64,000 nucleotides of DNA, from NCBI RefSeq assembly GCF_003024195.1, contig NZ_KZ679043.1, positions 248,001 to 312,000 of the forward strand, given 5' to 3'. This document shows, one piece after another, positions 26,993 through 36,272 of the stretch; within the stretch, counting starts at the first letter, position 1, and every line of letters starts with the position of its first letter. A program made the position numbers and the translations under genes. The notes under the pieces are model-generated. The model did no database searches, was not told where the DNA came from, and saw nothing but the letters and a program-made list of their open reading frames with translations. This DNA comes from Streptomyces dioscori. Its GTDB lineage: Bacteria; Actinomycetota; Actinomycetes; Streptomycetales; Streptomycetaceae.

Positions 26993-27972
26993 CGGCAGCG
27001 GTGAAGGATGAGATCTCCCGGCTTCCCGTCACCCGGACCTGCTGCAGAAAGGCGGAGGTCTCCGCCATCCTGCGGTTCGCGGGCGGCCTTCACCTGGTGA
27101 GCGGCCGGATCGTGATCGAGGCGGAGCTGGACACCGCGATGGCGGCGCGACGGCTGAAGCGGGACATTCTTGAGATTTTCGGCCACAGTTCCGAGCTGAT
27201 CGTGATGGCACCGGGTGGCCTGCGCCGCGGTTCGCGTTACGTCGTCCGGGTGGTCGCGGGCGGTGACCAGCTGGCCCGCCAGACCGGGCTCGTGGACGGC
27301 CGTGGGCGCCCCATCCGGGGTCTGCCGCCGCAGGTGGTCTCGGGGGCCACCTGCGACGCGGAGGCGGCCTGGCGCGGGGCCTTCCTGGCACACGGCTCGC
27401 TCACCGAGCCCGGGCGTTCGTCCTCGCTCGAAGTGACCTGCCCGGGGCCTGAGGCGGCGCTCGCGCTGGTGGGGGCTGCGCGTCGGCTCTCGATCGCGGC
27501 GAAGGCGCGTGAGGTGCGGGGCGTGGACCGGGTCGTCGTGCGGGACGGGGACGCCATCGGGGCGCTGCTGACGCGGCTCGGGGCGCACGAGTCGGTGCTG
27601 GCGTGGGAGGAGCGGCGGATGCGGCGTGAGGTTCGCGCCACGGCGAATCGTCTCGCCAACTTCGACGACGCGAACCTTCGGCGGTCGGCCCGTGCGGCTG
27701 TCGCCGCGGGGGCTCGGGTGCAGCGGGCTCTGGAGATCCTCGCGGACGAGGTTCCCGAGCATCTCGCGGCTGCTGGGCGGTTGCGGATGGAGCACAAGCA
27801 GGCGTCGCTGGAGGAGTTGGGGGCGCTTGCTGAGCCGCCGCTCACGAAGGACGCCGTGGCGGGGCGTATTCGGCGGCTTCTCGCCATGGCCGACAAGCGG
27901 GCGCAGGACCTCGGGATTCCGGGGACGGAGTCCACGCTCAGCGAGGAGATGGCCGACAACTTGGTGGGGTGA
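26983..27972 (+). CDS. whiA: Sporulation transcription regulator WhiA
   Basis: A 329-residue WhiA: a degenerate LAGLIDADG homing-endonuclease-like N-terminal region (about residues 20-215) plus a C-terminal helix-turn-helix (LEELGALAEPPLTKDAVAGRIRRLLAMADKRAQDLG). In Streptomyces it works with WhiB to switch on genes for septation at the end of aerial growth. ATG 26983 lies inside the end of yvcK, so it is translationally coupled to the uvrC-rapZ-yvcK operon. A whiA promoter inside yvcK has been reported in S. coelicolor as I recall; I did not locate one by motif here. The 3' end has somewhat lower third-position C than the rest of the operon. Confidence 0.98.
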   Translation: MAMTAAVKDEISRLPVTRTCCRKAEVSAILRFAGGLHLVSGRIVIEAELDTAMAARRLKRDILEIFGHSSELIVMAPGGLRRGSRYVVRVVAGGDQLARQTGLVDGRGRPIRGLPPQVVSGATCDAEAAWRGAFLAHGSLTEPGRSSSLEVTCPGPEAALALVGAARRLSIAAKAREVRGVDRVVVRDGDAIGALLTRLGAHESVLAWEERRMRREVRATANRLANFDDANLRRSARAAVAAGARVQRALEILADEVPEHLAAAGRLRMEHKQASLEELGALAEPPLTKDAVAGRIRRLLAMADKRAQDLGIPGTESTLSEEMADNLVG

Positions 27973-28025
27973 CGGGGGCTGGTTGGCTCGGGTCGACTCG
28001 GATCGGCTCGGCCGCCGGGACTGTT

Positions 28026-28507
28026 GCGCAGTTCCCCGCGCCCCTGGGGGGTGGGGGCTCGCATGTGTCGTCGGGCTTGGGTCGTTCTGGGCTGAGCGCG
28101 CAGTTCCCCGCGCCCCTGAGGTGAGCGGTTGCTCGGGTTTGTGGTCGGGTGCCGGCTGTCCTGGGTTGCTCGCGCCGTTCCTCGCGCCCCTGGGGTGGGT
28201 GGGGGTTCGGGTTTGTTGTCAGGTGTCGGCTGTCCAGGGCTGAGCGCGCCGTTCCCCGCGCCCCTGGGTGAGTCGGTCGGGGGCCGAGTCGGTCAGCAAT
28301 GTGGCCCGCCCCCGGCCAACAACCGCAACCGCCACCCCCTCAGGGGCGCGGGGAACGGCGCGGGCAACCGAGTGTGGCCCGCACCCGATACTCGACCCGA
28401 GCCCCCACCCCCTCAGGGGCGCGGGGAACGGCGCGGGCAACCGAGTGCCGCCTGCACCCGGCGTTCCACCCGAGCCCTCACCCCCTCAGGGGCGCGGGGA
28501 ACTGCGC
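28026..28507. repeat. Two facing blocks of about 73-bp tandem palindromic repeats
   Basis: Four forward copies of GCGC(A/C)GTTCCCCGCGCCCCT start at 28026, 28098, 28172 and 28246 (72-74 bp apart). Three reverse copies start at 28342, 28415 and 28488 (exactly 73 bp apart). The reverse units also share the intervening GCACCCG and GAGCCC.CACCCCCTC text, so they are true 73-bp tandem repeats, not just repeated cores. The two blocks face each other and could form one large stem. The whole 720-bp gap 27973-28695 holds no gene I can support. It lies between whiA and the carboxypeptidase gene. Confidence 0.9.
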
Positions 28508-28695
28508 ACCCCCCGCGGCCCGCACCCGACAGCCCGCCCCCGCCACCCCCTGCCCCCCGACCGCCCCATTTGGGCCAGTCGGGTTCGTGGCTCGCTGTGC
28601 GTGTTGGCGGGTGTGTTGTGCTCTTGACTTGACCATGAACTGTCATAAGCCTGGCATCTGTTCGCCGCAGTGGCGGACTACCGCAAGGGGGGCTC

Positions 28696-31647
28696 ATGAG
28701 ACGAAGAGCGAGATCGATCCTCGCTGCCGGCGCACTCCTGCTCGGCGGAGTGGCCGTCGCACCCATGGCGCAGGCGGAACCCGGCGCCGCGGCCGACCCG
28801 GGCGCCGACGAGGTCAAGGTGTTCCGCGCCGACGTCACGAAGGAGCAGGTACCCCTGCTCCTCGCGGCCGGCCAGGACGGCCACGAGCTGAGCGAACGCG
28901 TACCGCGGAAGGGCACGGCCAACGTCGAGGTCTACCTCACCGACAAGCAGGCTGAGGGGTTGCAGGACAAGGGCGTCGACCTTGCCGAGCACAAGCTCTC
29001 GGACAAGGCACGCGCGCGCGTGGCCGCCGCGGGGGACGGCGTGTTCCGGCCGTACAGCGGCGCCGGCAACCTCAAGGAGGAGATTGTCAGGACGGGTCAG
29101 CAGAACCCGAACCTGACGAAGGTCGTCTCCATCGGCAAGACCCTCCAGGGCCAGGACATCCTGGCCCTCAAGCTCACCAAGGGCGCCAAGAAGACCAAGG
29201 ACGGCGCCAAGCCGTCCACGCTGTACATGTCCAACCAGCACGCCCGTGAGTGGATCACTCCCGAGATGACCAGGCGCCTGCTGCACCACTACCTGGACAA
29301 CTACGGCAAGGACCAGCGCATCACCAAGCTCGTGGACTCCACCGAGCTGTGGTTCGTGCTGTCCGCCAACCCGGACGGGTACGACTGGACCTTCAAGGCC
29401 GAGGGTGACCGTCAGTGGCGTAAGAACCTGCGGGACGTCAACGGCGACGGCGCCCTGACCGTCGGCGACGGCGTCGACCTCAACCGCAACTTCGCCTACA
29501 AGTGGGGTTACGACGACGAGGGGTCCTCGCCGTATCCGACCAGTCAGACCTACCGCGGCGCGAGTCCCGGCTCCGAGCCCGAGACGAAGGCGATCGACGC
29601 CTTCGAGAAGCGCATCGGCTTCGAGTACGGCATCAACTACCACTCCGCCGCCGAACTGATCCTCTACGGAGTCGGCTGGCAGGTGGCGACCCCGAGCCCC
29701 GACGACGTGCTCTACAAGTCCCTCGCCGGAACCCCCGAGAACTCGGCGATCCCCGGCTACCGCCCGCAGGTGTCCTCCGAGCTCTACACGACCAACGGCG
29801 AGGCCGACGGACACGCGTCCAACGTCAACGGCACGGCGATGTTCACCCCTGAGATGTCGACCTGCCAGACCATCTCGAACCTCTACCCGGACGACCCCTG
29901 GAACGCCGCGGACTGCGCGTCGGTCTTCACCTTCCCGGACGACGAGAAGCTGATCCAGGAGGAGTTCGTCAAGAACATCCCGTTCGCGCTCTCCGTCGCC
30001 GAGGCGGCGGCCAAACCCGACCAGCCGAAGTCCCCGGTCGGCATCGACGCCCCCGACTTCACCCCCGCCCCCTTCACCACGTCGTACTCCCGCGGCGCCG
30101 ACCAGGAAGTCTCCGTGGTCGCCCGCAAGTCCGTACGCGACAAGGAACTGAAGTACCGCGTCAACAACGGGCGTACGAAGGCGCAGTCGCTCAGGGCCTG
30201 GAAGGGCGGCGAGACCTACGGCGGCGAGGACAACCTCTACTTCGACGAGTACCGCGCGAAGGTCCGGGACGGCGAGCCCGGCGACAAGGTCGAGGTCTGG
30301 TTCACCGGTGAGACCCGGAGCGGAAAGCCCACCTCCAGCACGCACTTCACGTACACCGTCGCCGAACGGCCCCGCGCCGACACGCTGGTGATCGCCGAGG
30401 AGGGGGCGGCGGCGACCAAGGCGCAGACCTACGTCGACGCCCTGAAGGCCAACGGCCGCAAGGCCGTCGTCTGGGACGTCACCACCCAGGGCGCGCCCGA
30501 CGCGCTCGGGATCCTGAGCCACTTCAGGTCCGTCGTCCACTACACCGGCGCCGACCGGCCCGGATACACCACCCAGCTGCAGCTGCGCGCCTACCTCAAC
30601 GAGGGCGGCAAGCTCGTCGAGGCGGGCGAACAGGCGGGCGGCCAGGTCGCGCTGCCGGGCGCCCTGACGAACGACTTCAGCCAGTACTACCTGGGCGCCT
30701 ACTCCCGTACGACGACTCCGGGCGCCACCGCCTTCACCGGCTCGGGGAAGCTCGCGGGCACCGGGGGACCGCTCGGCGACACGCCCGGCAACCCGCTGGA
30801 CGCGGCGGGCGCCTACAGCGTCACCTCGGACACCCTGCCGGTCGACCGGTTCCCGCAGTTCGCCAGCGAGGGCGGCGGCGGATACCCGGGCACCGTCAAC
30901 CCGTACGGCCCCTACGAGGGCGCGTCCATGGCGGCCGTCACGCACACCGACTACGCCTGGAACCGGCTCACCCGCACCATCGACCTCACCGGGGTGACCG
31001 CGGCCCAGGCACCCGCCCTGCGCACCCAGCTCCTGTGGGACACCGAGGAGGGCTACGACCACGCGGTGCTCGAAGCGCACACGGCCGGGGCCGACGACTG
31101 GACCACGCTCCCCGACAAGGGCGGCGCCACCAGCACCGCCGTTCCCGCCGAGTGCGAGGCCGGGTTCTTCATGCAGGGGCACCCCGCCCTCGCGCGCTAT
31201 CTGACCCGGGGCGCGACCGCGTGCACCCCGACCGGCACGAGCGGCTCCTGGAACAGCTTCACCGGGGCCTCGGCGGGCTGGCAGCAGGTCGAGTTCGACC
31301 TGTCCGCGTACGCCGGCAAGACCGTGGAGGTGTCGATCAGCTACATCACCGACCCGGGCTCCGGCGGGCACGGGGTCCTCGCCGACAACGCCTCCGTCGT
31401 GATCGGCGGCACGGCGGGCGAGACCGAGGGCTTCGAGACCTCCCTCGGTGACTGGAAGGTCCCCGGGCCGCCCGCGGGCAGCCCCGCAGTCGTCCGGGAC
31501 TGGGGCCTGTCCGGCGAGCTGTTCAAGACGTACGGCGCGGTCACCACGGGTGACACCGTGCTGTTCGGATTCGGCCTGGAGCACGTCACCGCGGCGGCCG
31601 ACCGCACGGCCCTGCTGGGCAAGGCACTGGCCGCGATCGGCGGCTGA
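28696..31647 (+). CDS. Secreted M14 zinc carboxypeptidase with C-terminal accessory domains
   Basis: A 983-residue exported metallocarboxypeptidase. The signal peptide (MRRRARSILAAGALLLGGVAVAPMAQA) is followed by a pro-region (about residues 30-115) and the M14 catalytic domain. Zinc ligands are His182 and Glu185 (NQHAREW) and His316 (INYHSAAE); the catalytic glutamate is Glu386 (FTPEMSTC). The large remainder includes a beta-rich region and a C-terminal immune-inhibitor-A-like module (LLWDTEEGYDHAVLEAHT, GFFMQGHPALARYLTRG, and a jelly-roll-like WQQVEFDLSAYAGKTVEVSISY). ATG 28696 follows AAGGGGGG. A 14-bp stem terminator comes after the stop. Likely role: extracellular peptide scavenging. Confidence 0.93.
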   Translation: MRRRARSILAAGALLLGGVAVAPMAQAEPGAAADPGADEVKVFRADVTKEQVPLLLAAGQDGHELSERVPRKGTANVEVYLTDKQAEGLQDKGVDLAEHKLSDKARARVAAAGDGVFRPYSGAGNLKEEIVRTGQQNPNLTKVVSIGKTLQGQDILALKLTKGAKKTKDGAKPSTLYMSNQHAREWITPEMTRRLLHHYLDNYGKDQRITKLVDSTELWFVLSANPDGYDWTFKAEGDRQWRKNLRDVNGDGALTVGDGVDLNRNFAYKWGYDDEGSSPYPTSQTYRGASPGSEPETKAIDAFEKRIGFEYGINYHSAAELILYGVGWQVATPSPDDVLYKSLAGTPENSAIPGYRPQVSSELYTTNGEADGHASNVNGTAMFTPEMSTCQTISNLYPDDPWNAADCASVFTFPDDEKLIQEEFVKNIPFALSVAEAAAKPDQPKSPVGIDAPDFTPAPFTTSYSRGADQEVSVVARKSVRDKELKYRVNNGRTKAQSLRAWKGGETYGGEDNLYFDEYRAKVRDGEPGDKVEVWFTGETRSGKPTSSTHFTYTVAERPRADTLVIAEEGAAATKAQTYVDALKANGRKAVVWDVTTQGAPDALGILSHFRSVVHYTGADRPGYTTQLQLRAYLNEGGKLVEAGEQAGGQVALPGALTNDFSQYYLGAYSRTTTPGATAFTGSGKLAGTGGPLGDTPGNPLDAAGAYSVTSDTLPVDRFPQFASEGGGGYPGTVNPYGPYEGASMAAVTHTDYAWNRLTRTIDLTGVTAAQAPALRTQLLWDTEEGYDHAVLEAHTAGADDWTTLPDKGGATSTAVPAECEAGFFMQGHPALARYLTRGATACTPTGTSGSWNSFTGASAGWQQVEFDLSAYAGKTVEVSISYITDPGSGGHGVLADNASVVIGGTAGETEGFETSLGDWKVPGPPAGSPAVVRDWGLSGELFKTYGAVTTGDTVLFGFGLEHVTAAADRTALLGKALAAIGG

Positions 31648-31675
31648 CACGGCCCCGCGGGGCCTTGACCCCGAG

Positions 31676-31711
31676 GGCGGTCCGTACCCCTACTGGCGGG
31701 TACGGACCGCC
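31676..31711 (+). terminator. Terminator of the carboxypeptidase gene
   Basis: GGCGGTCCGTACCC (31676-31689) with GGGTACGGACCGCC (31698-31711), a perfect 14-bp stem with an 8-nt loop. Confidence 0.85.
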
Positions 31712-31838
31712 CTGCCGTGTATGGGGCATCTCGATGTCACCCCGGGAGCCTCAGGGAGGTAGGGTCGTAGGCGGTCGGGGACATCCCATACAACTCGCCG
31801 GCGTCAACAACCGGCGTACCTAACGAGGAGATCGGTTC

Positions 31839-32849
<1,011 letters not shown>

Positions 32850-32877
32850 GTCCAAGAAGCAAGGCACCTCGTGTGAG

Positions 32878-32921
32878 CACAGGGCCCGGGCAGCGCACCG
32901 CCGCGCACCCCGGGCCCTGTG
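32878..32921 (+). terminator. Hairpin between gap and pgk
   Basis: CACAGGGCCCGGG (32878-32890) with CCCGGGCCCTGTG (32909-32921), a 13-bp stem with an 18-nt loop, 28 bp after the gap stop. It would terminate or attenuate gap transcripts before pgk. Confidence 0.75.
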
Positions 32922-32996
32922 GCACGTGCTGAGCGATCAGCCCTCTCTCGGACACAAGAGCTCTCGGACCAAAGAGTCCTTCCTAGGAGTCCACTT

Positions 32997-34208
32997 ATGA
33001 AGACGATCGACGAACTTCTCTCCGAAGGGGTCGACGGCAAGCGGGTCTTCGTGCGCGCCGACCTGAACGTGCCGCTGGCCGACGGTCTCATCACCGACGA
33101 CGGCCGCATCCGCGCCGTCCTGCCGACCGTCAAGGCCCTCGCCGAGGCCGGTGCCAAGGTGATCGTCGCCTCGCACCTGGGCCGCCCCAAGGGCACCACT
33201 GACCCCGCCTTCTCGCTGCTGCCCGCCGCCGAGCGGCTCGGTGAGCTGCTCGGCGCGCCCGTCGCGTTCGCGCAGGACACCGTCGGCCCGGCCGCCCACG
33301 ACGCCGTGAACGGGCTGCAGCCCGGCCAGGTGGCGGTCGTCGAGAACCTGCGCTTCAACGCCGGTGAGACGTCCAAGGACGACACCGAGCGCGGCGAGTT
33401 CGCCGACCGGCTGGCGGCCCTGGCCGATGTCTACGTAGGCGACGGTTTCGGTGCCGTGCACCGCAAGCACGCCTCGGTCTTCGACCTCCCCGCGCGGCTG
33501 CCGCACTACGCCGGCTACCTCATCGCCACCGAGGTCGGCGTCCTGAAGAAGCTCACCGAGGACGTCGAGCGCCCCTACGTGGTCGCCCTCGGCGGCTCCA
33601 AGGTCTCCGACAAGCTCGCCGTCATCGACGAGCTGCTCGGCAAGGCCGACCGGCTCCTCATCGGCGGCGGCATGGCCTTCACCTTCCTGAAGGCCAAGGG
33701 GTACGAGATCGGTGCCTCCCTGGTCCAGGACGACCAGCTGGCCACCGTCAAGGAGTACGTCGAGCGCGCCGAGAAGAACGGCGTCGAGCTGGTCGTCCCC
33801 GTCGACGTCGTGACCGCGGCCGGTTTCCCCGACCTGAAGACCAAGGCGCCGTCCGACCCCAGCACCGTCGCCGCGGACGCCATCCCGGCCGACCAGATGG
33901 GCCTGGACATCGGTCCCGAGACCGGCGCCCTGTACGCCTCGAAGCTCGCCGACGCGGCCACCGTGTTCTGGAACGGTCCGATGGGCGTCTTCGAGCACCC
34001 CGACTACGCCGAGGGCACCAAGGCGGTCGCCCAGGCCCTGCTCGACTCCCAGGCCTTCACGGTCGTCGGTGGTGGCGACTCCGCCGCGGCCGTCCGCATC
34101 CTGGGCTTCGACGAGAACGCATTCGGCCACATCTCCACCGGTGGCGGCGCCTCCCTCGAATACCTTGAGGGCAAGACGCTCCCCGGTCTCGCCGCACTGG
34201 AGGACTGA
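32997..34208 (+). CDS. pgk: Phosphoglycerate kinase
   Basis: Transfers the acyl-phosphate of 1,3-bisphosphoglycerate to ADP. The 403 residues have the N-terminal MKTIDELLSEGVDGKRVFVRADLNVPL substrate site, VIVASHLGRPKG, NGPMGVFE and the nucleotide motif VVGGGDSAAAVR with TGGGASLEYLEG. ATG 32997 has TAGGAGT 9 nt upstream; a GTG at 32919 lies in the hairpin preceding it. tpiA follows after 6 bp and secG is further downstream, so pgk, tpiA and secG are probably one transcript. Confidence 0.98.
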   Translation: MKTIDELLSEGVDGKRVFVRADLNVPLADGLITDDGRIRAVLPTVKALAEAGAKVIVASHLGRPKGTTDPAFSLLPAAERLGELLGAPVAFAQDTVGPAAHDAVNGLQPGQVAVVENLRFNAGETSKDDTERGEFADRLAALADVYVGDGFGAVHRKHASVFDLPARLPHYAGYLIATEVGVLKKLTEDVERPYVVALGGSKVSDKLAVIDELLGKADRLLIGGGMAFTFLKAKGYEIGASLVQDDQLATVKEYVERAEKNGVELVVPVDVVTAAGFPDLKTKAPSDPSTVAADAIPADQMGLDIGPETGALYASKLADAATVFWNGPMGVFEHPDYAEGTKAVAQALLDSQAFTVVGGGDSAAAVRILGFDENAFGHISTGGGASLEYLEGKTLPGLAALED

Positions 34209-34214
34209 CCCCGT

Positions 34215-34991
34215 ATGACCACTCGCACGCCGCTGATGGCGGGCAACTGGAAGATGAACCTCAACCACCTTGAGGCCATCGCCCATGTCCAGAAGCTCGC
34301 CTTCGCCCTGGCCGACAAGGACTACGACGCCTGTGAGGTCGCGGTCCTGCCGCCCTTCACGGACCTGCGCTCGGTACAGACCCTGGTCGACGGCGACAAG
34401 CTCAAGATCAAGTACGGCGCCCAGGACATCTCGGCGCACGACTCCGGCGCCTACACCGGCGAGATCTCCGGCGCGATGCTGGCCAAGCTCAAGTGCACGT
34501 ACGTGGCGATCGGCCACTCCGAGCGCCGCCAGTACCACGCCGAGACCGACGAGATCGTCAACGCCAAGGTGAAGGCCGCGTACAAGCACGGCCTCACCCC
34601 GATCCTGTGCGTCGGCGAGGAACTGGACGTCCGCGAGGCGGGCAACCACGTCACGCACACGCTCAGCCAGGTCGAGGGCGGTCTCAAGGACCTCCCCGCC
34701 GAGCAGGCCGAGTCGATCGTCATCGCGTACGAGCCCGTCTGGGCCATCGGCACCGGCAAGGTCTGCGGCGCCGACGACGCCCAGGAGGTCTGCGCGGCGA
34801 TCCGCGGCAAGCTCGTCGAGCTGTACTCGCAGGAAGTCGCTGACGCCGTCCGGATCCAGTACGGCGGCTCGGTGAAGTCCGGCAACGTCGCCGAGATCAT
34901 GGCGAAGCCCGACATCGACGGCGCGCTGGTCGGTGGCGCGGCGCTGGACGCCGACGACTTCGTCAAGATCGTCCGGTTCCGCGACCAGTAG
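34215..34991 (+). CDS. tpiA: Triosephosphate isomerase
   Basis: Interconverts dihydroxyacetone phosphate and glyceraldehyde-3-phosphate. The 258-residue TIM barrel has AGNWKMN with the active-site Lys, AIGHSERRQYHAE with the catalytic His, YEPVWAIGTGK with the catalytic Glu, and IQYGGSVKSGN for phosphate binding. ATG 34215 lies 6 bp after the pgk stop. Confidence 0.98.
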   Translation: MTTRTPLMAGNWKMNLNHLEAIAHVQKLAFALADKDYDACEVAVLPPFTDLRSVQTLVDGDKLKIKYGAQDISAHDSGAYTGEISGAMLAKLKCTYVAIGHSERRQYHAETDEIVNAKVKAAYKHGLTPILCVGEELDVREAGNHVTHTLSQVEGGLKDLPAEQAESIVIAYEPVWAIGTGKVCGADDAQEVCAAIRGKLVELYSQEVADAVRIQYGGSVKSGNVAEIMAKPDIDGALVGGAALDADDFVKIVRFRDQ

Positions 34992-35161
34992 ACCGCGCTC
35001 CGGATGTGAAGCGCCGAGCTGCGAGTATGCGGTAGCGGCGTTACGTCGTACCCTTGCGGGGGCCGGACGGCTTCGTACCCGAAGCACCGGCCCCCGTCGT
35101 CCGTCGCAAGAGTCATCCGTCCAAGAGTCGTCCGTCCAAGTCCGAGGAAGTTGGTCCAGCC

Positions 35162-35398
35162 GTGGTTATGGGGTTCTCGATCGCCCTGATCGTCTTCAGC
35201 CTGTTGCTGATGCTGCTGGTGCTGATGCACAAGGGGAAGGGCGGCGGCCTGTCCGACATGTTCGGCGGCGGCATGCAGTCGTCGGTCGGTGGTTCCTCGG
35301 TCGCCGAGCGCAACCTCGACCGCATCACCCTGGTCGTCGGCCTGCTGTGGTTCGCCTGCATCGTGGTGCTGGGCATCATGATGAAGGTCAACAACTGA
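35162..35398 (+). CDS. secG: Preprotein translocase subunit SecG
   Basis: A 78-residue accessory subunit of the SecYEG channel with two membrane helices (GFSIALIVFSLLLMLLVLMHKGKG and LDRITLVVGLLWFACIVVLGIMM) around a Gly/Ser-rich cytosolic loop, LSDMFGGGMQSSVGGSSVAERN. GTG 35162 follows GAGGAAG; ATG 35168 two codons later is an alternative. The tpiA-secG linkage is common in actinobacteria. Confidence 0.95.
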   Translation: MVMGFSIALIVFSLLLMLLVLMHKGKGGGLSDMFGGGMQSSVGGSSVAERNLDRITLVVGLLWFACIVVLGIMMKVNN

Positions 35399-35458
35399 CC
35401 GTCGGCCGACACCCGCACGGCAGCACGAACGCACATTACGCAAGCACATTCCGCACGT

Positions 35459-35508
35459 AAGGCCCCATGTCCGGTACGCGCCCGCAGGCGCGGCCTATCA
35501 TGGGGCTT
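35459..35508 (+). terminator. Terminator after secG
   Basis: GCCCCATG (35462-35469) pairs with CATGGGGC (35499-35506) around an inner GCGCC-CGCA-GGCGC hairpin, forming a branched GC-rich structure. Confidence 0.65.
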
Positions 35509-35634
35509 GCGTCTGTGCGCGGGGGTGTAACTCCTATCACTGGACGCGCGTTGGGCCTTACGTAGACTGAGGCGCCCGCAGCGAAGCGTCACGCCGACTC
35601 GCTTCGCGGCACCATCACGCAGGGAGTTACGACC

Positions 35635-35970
35635 GTGGCAAGTGGCAACGCGATCCGAGGAAGCCGGGTCGGGGCGGGGCCGATGGGCGAGGCCGAGCGC
35701 GGCGAGTCCGCGCCCCGGCTGCGCATCTCCTTCTGGTGCTCCAACGGGCACGAGACGCAGCCCAGCTTCGCCAGCGACGCGCAGGTCCCCGACACCTGGG
35801 ACTGCCCCCGCTGCGGCTTTCCCGCCGGACAGGACCGGGACAACCCGCCGGACCCGCCGCGCACCGAGCCGTACAAGACGCACCTCGCGTACGTACGGGA
35901 GCGGCGCAGCGACGCGGACGGCGAGGCGATCCTCGCCGAGGCGCTCGCCAAGCTGCGGGGCGAGATCTAG
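35635..35970 (+). CDS. RbpA-family RNA polymerase-binding protein
   Basis: A 111-residue protein of the RbpA family, which binds the primary sigma factor and RNA polymerase in actinobacteria. The N-terminus GNAIRGSRVGAG corresponds to the RbpA tail that enters the polymerase active-site channel. The core domain has putative zinc ligands FWCSNGH and WDCPRCG, and the C-terminal sigma-interaction helix is KTHLAYVRERRSDADGEAILAEALAKLR. The principal Streptomyces RbpA is encoded elsewhere as far as I recall and has a different core, so this is probably a paralogue. GTG 35635 follows AGGGAG. Monocistronic, with its own terminator. Confidence 0.88.
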   Translation: MASGNAIRGSRVGAGPMGEAERGESAPRLRISFWCSNGHETQPSFASDAQVPDTWDCPRCGFPAGQDRDNPPDPPRTEPYKTHLAYVRERRSDADGEAILAEALAKLRGEI

Positions 35971-36019
35971 CGGCGACGCGCGGCACCCCAGGAGCGGCGC
36001 GACATTCAGGAGTTGCGAG

Positions 36020-36049
36020 CCGGCCGGACACCGAGAGGTGTCCGGCCGG
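36020..36049 (+). terminator. Terminator after the RbpA-family gene
   Basis: CCGGCCGGACACC (36020-36032), a GAGA tetraloop, GGTGTCCGGCCGG (36037-36049): a perfect 13-bp stem. Apart from this and a short T-rich run at 36070-36077, the 302-bp gap before pgi shows nothing. Confidence 0.9.
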
Positions 36050-36272
36050 TCGTGTCTCGGGCCGGACGCCCTTTTTTCACGGCGTATTTTTCGTACGTCC
36101 GGCATCGCGTGGCTTCTCCGTCGCCGTGCTGACACCTGCGGGTGAACTGCACGTATCTGTTGTTGAGCCGGACGACGGCGGGACGACAACTCGCGTCACC
36201 CCGCTCCATTAGGTTGGGACCGGTAGCGGGGCAAGGTACGCAGCACAGGCAGGAAAGAGGCGGAAGTCCGAG

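Noticed and set aside
28026..28507. Regularly spaced 20-bp repeats resembling a CRISPR array
   Set aside because: The spacers are themselves similar between units, half of the copies are inverted, the core is palindromic GC text and no cas gene is near. This is a palindromic tandem repeat.
28641..28662. ACTGTCATAAGC before the carboxypeptidase gene as a fifth damage promoter
   Set aside because: At the required spacing the downstream hexamer is not TANNNT, so it does not fit the class.
28678..31650. 990-residue minus-strand frame over the M14 carboxypeptidase
   Set aside because: Antisense shadow; the plus strand has the signal peptide and complete zinc-peptidase motifs.
35054..35161. Longer secG frame starting at 35054
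   Set aside because: The extra 36 residues lack membrane character and would double the length of the N-terminus; GTG 35162 with GAGGAAG is better.
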